From contig NZ_CP066362.1 of the NCBI RefSeq assembly GCF_030323865.1, positions 248,001 through 312,000 of the forward strand: DNA of 64,000 bases, read 5' to 3'. The notes under the pieces were generated by a model. It did no database searches. It saw only the letters and a program-made list of their open reading frames with translations, and was not told where the DNA came from. A program made the position numbers and the translations under genes. Positions 60,886 to 64,000 of this stretch are shown in pieces. This DNA is from Pseudarthrobacter defluvii. GTDB taxonomy: Bacteria; Actinomycetota; Actinomycetes; Actinomycetales; Micrococcaceae. Position 1 is the stretch's first letter; each line of letters starts with the position of its first letter.

Positions 60886-61185
60886 GTTTCCCCCTTTAGT
60901 TGTACGCGGAGCCTAGCCGTGATCAGACTTGGACACCAGGGGGTAGTTCATCCGGTGTTCCGTTTGCCGGTCGTTTACCGTGCAGCCACGTACGGATTCT
61001 TGTATCGCAACCGCAACTGGCCCCCATGTACGTTTACCCCGCACGATGAGATGCACGGTGAAGGTGCCCTAACCGCAACACTCCAGATTGCCTCGAAACC
61101 CTTGGAGCGTGAGACGTCTTACAGGTCCCCGAACGGGTTCACGGAGTTGCCCAAGCTCGTGCAGCTAAACCCTAAAATCAGCTGC
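60886..61185. other. Gap without a recognisable gene
   Basis: Three hundred bases between the small membrane protein and the MarR gene. Short open frames exist on both strands but none has family features, a ribosome site and a sensible composition together. GC content is lower than in the flanking operons. It must contain the promoter of the 60646-60885 gene. Confidence 0.4.
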
Positions 61186-61653
61186 CTACTCCGCCGCGCC
61201 CCACAGTGCCTTGCGGAGCAGCCGCTTCAGTTCCAGCGACTCCTCCCCGGAGAGCACTGCCAGCTGGTTCAGTTCGGCTGCGTCCATGGCGGCGCGGGCC
61301 TTGCCGTGCATCCGCCGGCCCTCGGCGGTGGAGACGATGATCTTGGCGCGCCGGTCCTGCTTTCCCTGCGCCCGTTCCACCAGGCCGCGGTGCTCAAGGT
61401 CGTCCACCAGGTTGACCACCTGGCTGGGATCCAGGCTGAGGAAGTCCGCCAGTTCCCTTTGTGTCGGCTCGAGTCCGCTGCACGCCAGGGTCAGGATGGA
61501 AAAGGACCGCTCGCGCAGCCCAAAGTCGGCCAGGGCCTTGTTGTTCAGCACCGAGCCGGCAGCATGCAGCTTGGCCAGCAGCAGGCCCACATCACTGCCG
61601 ATCCTGGCTGCCGCAAGGCGGGGGGTCTGAACTTCGGTGCCCAAGGTGGCCAT
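61186..61653 (-). CDS. MarR-family transcriptional regulator
   Basis: 155 residues from the ATG at 61653 (GGAG six bases upstream). Winged HTH: LTLACSGLEPTQRELADFLS, LDPSQVVNLVDDLEHRGLVE, and wing RAQGKQDRRAKIIVSTAEGR. It is divergent from the SDR/amidohydrolase/acyl-CoA dehydrogenase genes, with palindromic sites between them, so it probably represses them and responds to an aromatic or acyl ligand (inference). Confidence 0.92.
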   Translation of the reverse strand: MATLGTEVQTPRLAAARIGSDVGLLLAKLHAAGSVLNNKALADFGLRERSFSILTLACSGLEPTQRELADFLSLDPSQVVNLVDDLEHRGLVERAQGKQDRRAKIIVSTAEGRRMHGKARAAMDAAELNQLAVLSGEESLELKRLLRKALWGAAE

Positions 61654-61675
61654 CACAACTCCGGTGTAAAAAACA

Positions 61676-61696
61676 ATCGTTGACTTTTTCAATGAT
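61676..61696. promoter_or_regulatory. Candidate MarR operator
   Basis: ATCGTTGA (61676-61683) and TCAATGAT (61689-61696) are inverted with one mismatch and a 5-bp spacer. A second TTGA-N2-TCAA lies at 61708-61717. Both are in the AT-rich gap between the MarR gene and the SDR gene, as expected for a dimeric MarR regulator. Confidence 0.5.
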
Positions 61697-61783
61697 CCGT
61701 AATTTCATTGATTTCAACAAGGATCTCACACCGCAGTGGGACCACCCCAACGGCTTCGGCCGGCGCATGCGAAGGAGCAGGCC

Positions 61784-62725
61784 ATGAGCTTGAACGGCAA
61801 GGTTGCAATCGTCACCGGCAGCGGGCAGGGCCTCGGCCTCGCTTACGCAAGGGAACTGGCCCGCCAGGGTGCCGCCGTCGTCATCAATGACGTCAACGCC
61901 GACACCGCCGCGCAGGCCGTCGCGCAAATCGAAGCCGACGGCGGCCGCGCCACCGCAGTGGTGGTTCCGGTGGGCACCACCGATGCCGCCAAGGCACTGG
62001 TGGCCGGCGCCGTGGACGCGTTCGGCGGCCTGGACATCCTGGTCACCAACGCCGGGATCCTCCGCGACAAATCCCTCCTGAAGATGACGGACGAGGACTT
62101 CGACCTGGTGATCAACGTCCACCTCAAAGGCACCTTCACCTGCGTCCGCGAGGCCTACGCCTACTTCAAGGAAAACAACGTCCAGGGCCGCATCATCACC
62201 ATCGGTTCACCCACCGGCCAGCGCGGCAACTTCGGCCAGACCAACTACGCCGCCGCCAAGGCCGGCATCGTGGGCATGGTCCGCACCTGGGCGCTGGAAA
62301 TGAAGAAGGCCGGCGTGACGGTCAACAGCGTCATCCCCGTCGCCGCCACCGCCATGACCAAGACCGTGCCCTACTTCCAGAAAGCCGTGGAGGCAGACGA
62401 GCGCGGCGAAGCCATGCCGTCCTTCTTCCGCCACGACCTGGGCTTTGGAACGGCCGACGACGTCTCCGGACTGGTTGCCTACCTCGCCTCAGACGAGGCA
62501 GCCAACATCACCGGCCAGGCAATCGGCGCGGGTGGTGACCGGCTCCAGGTTTGGACCCACCCGGAGGCCGCCACCACCGAGTACCGCGAGGGCGGCTGGA
62601 GCTACGAGGCGCTGCAGGAAAACGCCGGGCACCTGTTTACCGCCGAAACCCTCCAAAGCTACGGCGAGGAATTCCTCCCGCTGCCGGAGGACCTGAAGCC
62701 CGCACAGCCCGCCGACGCCCGCTGA
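61784..62725 (+). CDS. SDR-family dehydrogenase with C-terminal extension
   Basis: 313 residues from the ATG at 61784 (GAAGGAG at 61771-61777). Cofactor motif TGSGQGLG (11-18), NAG near 98, catalytic Ser/Tyr/Lys in GSPTGQRG and NYAAAKAGI. About 60 residues beyond the usual SDR core (THPEAATTEYREGGWSYEAL) resemble the tails of peroxisomal-type 3-hydroxyacyl-CoA dehydrogenases. It is probably a hydroxyacyl-CoA or related dehydrogenase. The amidohydrolase gene starts 2 bp after its stop. Confidence 0.9.
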   Translation: MSLNGKVAIVTGSGQGLGLAYARELARQGAAVVINDVNADTAAQAVAQIEADGGRATAVVVPVGTTDAAKALVAGAVDAFGGLDILVTNAGILRDKSLLKMTDEDFDLVINVHLKGTFTCVREAYAYFKENNVQGRIITIGSPTGQRGNFGQTNYAAAKAGIVGMVRTWALEMKKAGVTVNSVIPVAATAMTKTVPYFQKAVEADERGEAMPSFFRHDLGFGTADDVSGLVAYLASDEAANITGQAIGAGGDRLQVWTHPEAATTEYREGGWSYEALQENAGHLFTAETLQSYGEEFLPLPEDLKPAQPADAR

Positions 62726-62727
62726 CC

Positions 62728-63618
62728 ATGGCCGACCGCTACGAACTGGGCATCGACCCCGCGAAACTCGATGCTATCGACATGCACGTCCACCTCGAGG
62801 TGGACAGCTGCGGCCATGGTTCCCTGCCGGAGGAACTGACCGAAGCCTCGGCCAAGTACTTCAAGGCCGAGGACCGCACCCCGTCCCTGGACCGGATCGC
62901 CGAGGTCTACCGCGAACTGAACATGGCCGCCGTCGTCTTCACCGTGGACGCACGCACCCAGCTCAAGCACGAGCCCAACAGCATCCCCGAGCTCATCGCC
63001 GGGGCCGCCCGGAACAACGACGTCCTGATTCCGTTCGGCAGCGTGGATCCGCGCACCGGCGAGGACGCCATCGCCGGCGCCAAGCACCAGGCCATCGAAC
63101 TCGGCGCCCGCGGCTTCAAGTTCCACCCCTCCCTGCAGGGCTTCGACCCCTCCAACGAGCGCTTTTACCCGCTCTGGGAAACCCTCCAGGAACTCGGCCT
63201 GCCCGCCATCTTCCACACCGGCCAGAACGGCATGGGCGCGGGCCTTCCCGGCGGCTTCGGCATCAAGCTCGCCTACTCCAACCCCCTGCTGCTGGATGCC
63301 GTCGCCGCGGACTTCCCGGGCCTGCAGATCATCATGGCCCACCCGTCCGTGCCCTGGCAGGACGAGGCCAACTCCATCGCCACCCACAAGGCCAACGTCT
63401 TCATAGACCTCTCCGGCTGGTCGCCCAAGTACTTCCCGGAATCCCTGGTCAAGGCCTCCAACTCCTATCTCCAGGACAAAGTGCTGTTCGGCACCGACTT
63501 CCCGCTCATCACCCCGCAGAAGTGGCTCGGTGCGTTCGCGGATCTGCCACTGAAGGACGAGGTCCGGCCCAAGATCCTCAAGGACAACGCGGTCCGCCTC
63601 CTCGGGCTGGGGGCCTGA
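62728..63618 (+). CDS. Amidohydrolase-2 family (ACMSD-like) protein
   Basis: 296 residues. The metal-dependent TIM barrel shows the HxH motif (DMHVHLEV, about 19-26), His in GFKFHPSLQG, His in AIFHTGQNG, His in IIMAHPS and Asp in LFGTDFPL. Family members are decarboxylases, hydratases or lactonases acting on aromatic-derived acids. It is coupled to the SDR and acyl-CoA dehydrogenase genes, which points to a carboxylic-acid degradation pathway. The acyl-CoA dehydrogenase ATG is one base after its stop. Confidence 0.9.
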   Translation: MADRYELGIDPAKLDAIDMHVHLEVDSCGHGSLPEELTEASAKYFKAEDRTPSLDRIAEVYRELNMAAVVFTVDARTQLKHEPNSIPELIAGAARNNDVLIPFGSVDPRTGEDAIAGAKHQAIELGARGFKFHPSLQGFDPSNERFYPLWETLQELGLPAIFHTGQNGMGAGLPGGFGIKLAYSNPLLLDAVAADFPGLQIIMAHPSVPWQDEANSIATHKANVFIDLSGWSPKYFPESLVKASNSYLQDKVLFGTDFPLITPQKWLGAFADLPLKDEVRPKILKDNAVRLLGLGA

Positions 63619-63619
63619 G

Positions 63620-64000
63620 ATGGGCACGCTGACGACGGCGGAGGCCGCCCTGGGTGCCCGGCTCTACGAGGCAGCGGACTGGTATGACGCCGAGTCCCTC
63701 CTCACGCCCGAAGAGCGCCAGGTCCTGTCCCGGCTGCGGACCTTCCTCGATGCGGAAGCCAGGCCCCTCCTGGCCGAGTACTGGGAACGCGGGGAGTTTC
63801 CCGAGCAGCTCGCGCGGCCGCTGATCGACCTGGACCTGATGGAACCTGCCGAACTCACTGGCGCCGCGGGTGCAGGACACGGGCCGGCCCGCGGCATCTA
63901 TCAGGGCTTCCGAATCTTCGAGCTTGCCCGCACGGACGCGTCCCTGGCCACGTGGTACACCGCACAGGCCGGACTGTTCCGCACCGCCATCCGCGTGGGT
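63620..64000 (+). CDS. Acyl-CoA dehydrogenase, N-terminal part (3' truncated)
   Basis: 127 residues are visible before the window ends. The helical N-terminal domain is recognisable (SLLTPEERQVLSRLRTFLDA, ARPLLAEYWERGEFPEQLAR, FELARTDASLATWYTAQAGL). The ARTDASLATWY block is typical of the glutaryl-CoA dehydrogenase-like branch. FAD- and substrate-binding parts lie outside the window. It is the third gene of the operon controlled from the MarR-SDR gap. Confidence 0.85.
   Translation, partial: MGTLTTAEAALGARLYEAADWYDAESLLTPEERQVLSRLRTFLDAEARPLLAEYWERGEFPEQLARPLIDLDLMEPAELTGAAGAGHGPARGIYQGFRIFELARTDASLATWYTAQAGLFRTAIRVG

Noticed and set aside
60919..61683. A 254-codon plus-strand frame opposite the MarR gene.
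   Set aside because: Its second half is the complement of a clear MarR regulator and its first half shows no conserved features.
1..64000. CRISPR arrays or insertion sequences.
   Set aside because: No regularly spaced repeats and no transposase-like translations were found on either strand.

Overview
The window comes from a high-GC Gram-positive chromosome, most likely Micrococcaceae of the Arthrobacter/Pseudarthrobacter type. The evidence is third-position G/C in nearly every gene, actinobacterial families (GAF-ANTAR regulators, an RskA-type anti-sigma factor, class F sortase, LacI repressors with actinobacterial operators) and a DisA/RadA/MutY repair neighbourhood. The placement is an inference from gene content; no rRNA is present. 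One tRNA (Lys, TTT) was found. No CRISPR array, transposase, integrase or replication origin was seen.

Layout. 0-13 kb is core housekeeping: DUF3592 protein, mutY, disA, a 2'-5' RNA ligase-like protein, prfC, an orphan ketoacyl-ACP synthase, NUDIX hydrolase, orphan histidine kinase, radA and an FUSC-type exporter. 13-21 kb is phosphate transport: pstSCAB behind a candidate PHO box, then a low-affinity Pit transporter with its DUF47 partner. 21.5-28.6 kb holds tRNA-Lys, an M23 peptidase, a LacI regulator, a DUF4397 surface protein with class F sortase, ECF sigma factor and anti-sigma factor, and a GAF-ANTAR regulator. 28.8-32.1 kb is an arabinofuranosidase operon ending in its probable LacI repressor. 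32.1-39.2 kb is a complete nickel urease operon (ureABCEFGD plus a NiCoT permease) that carries two copies of an unusual palindromic element. 39.2-42.4 kb pairs a secreted beta-helix protein with a divergent LacI regulator and two CebR/CelR-like operators. 42.4-48.7 kb is a mix of small enzymes, regulators and a universal stress protein.

48.9-57.1 kb is a sugar-acid catabolic cluster. It has a DgoR-like GntR regulator, an ABC importer without its own ATPase, galactonate dehydratase (DgoD), a KDPG/KDPGal-type aldolase, a PfkB-type ketodeoxy-sugar-acid kinase and a mannonate dehydratase (ManD). Together these would import hexonates, dehydrate galactonate and mannonate to 2-keto-3-deoxy acids, phosphorylate them and cleave them to pyruvate and glyceraldehyde 3-phosphate.

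57.1-61.2 kb is a low-coding-density islet with a methyltransferase, tiny membrane proteins, an orphan SUKH protein and at least one, probably two, broken lipoprotein genes. From 61.2 kb to the end a MarR regulator diverges from an SDR / amidohydrolase / acyl-CoA dehydrogenase operon cut by the window edge.

Most noteworthy: a 64-bp palindromic element occurs twice in the urease operon with nearly identical 30-nt cores but different, compensatory 17-bp arms, and one copy lies inside the ureD reading frame. Also notable are a perfect 30-bp inverted repeat between convergent genes, a one-base frameshift that breaks a lipoprotein gene, and similar strong hairpins between binding-protein and permease genes in two independent ABC operons.
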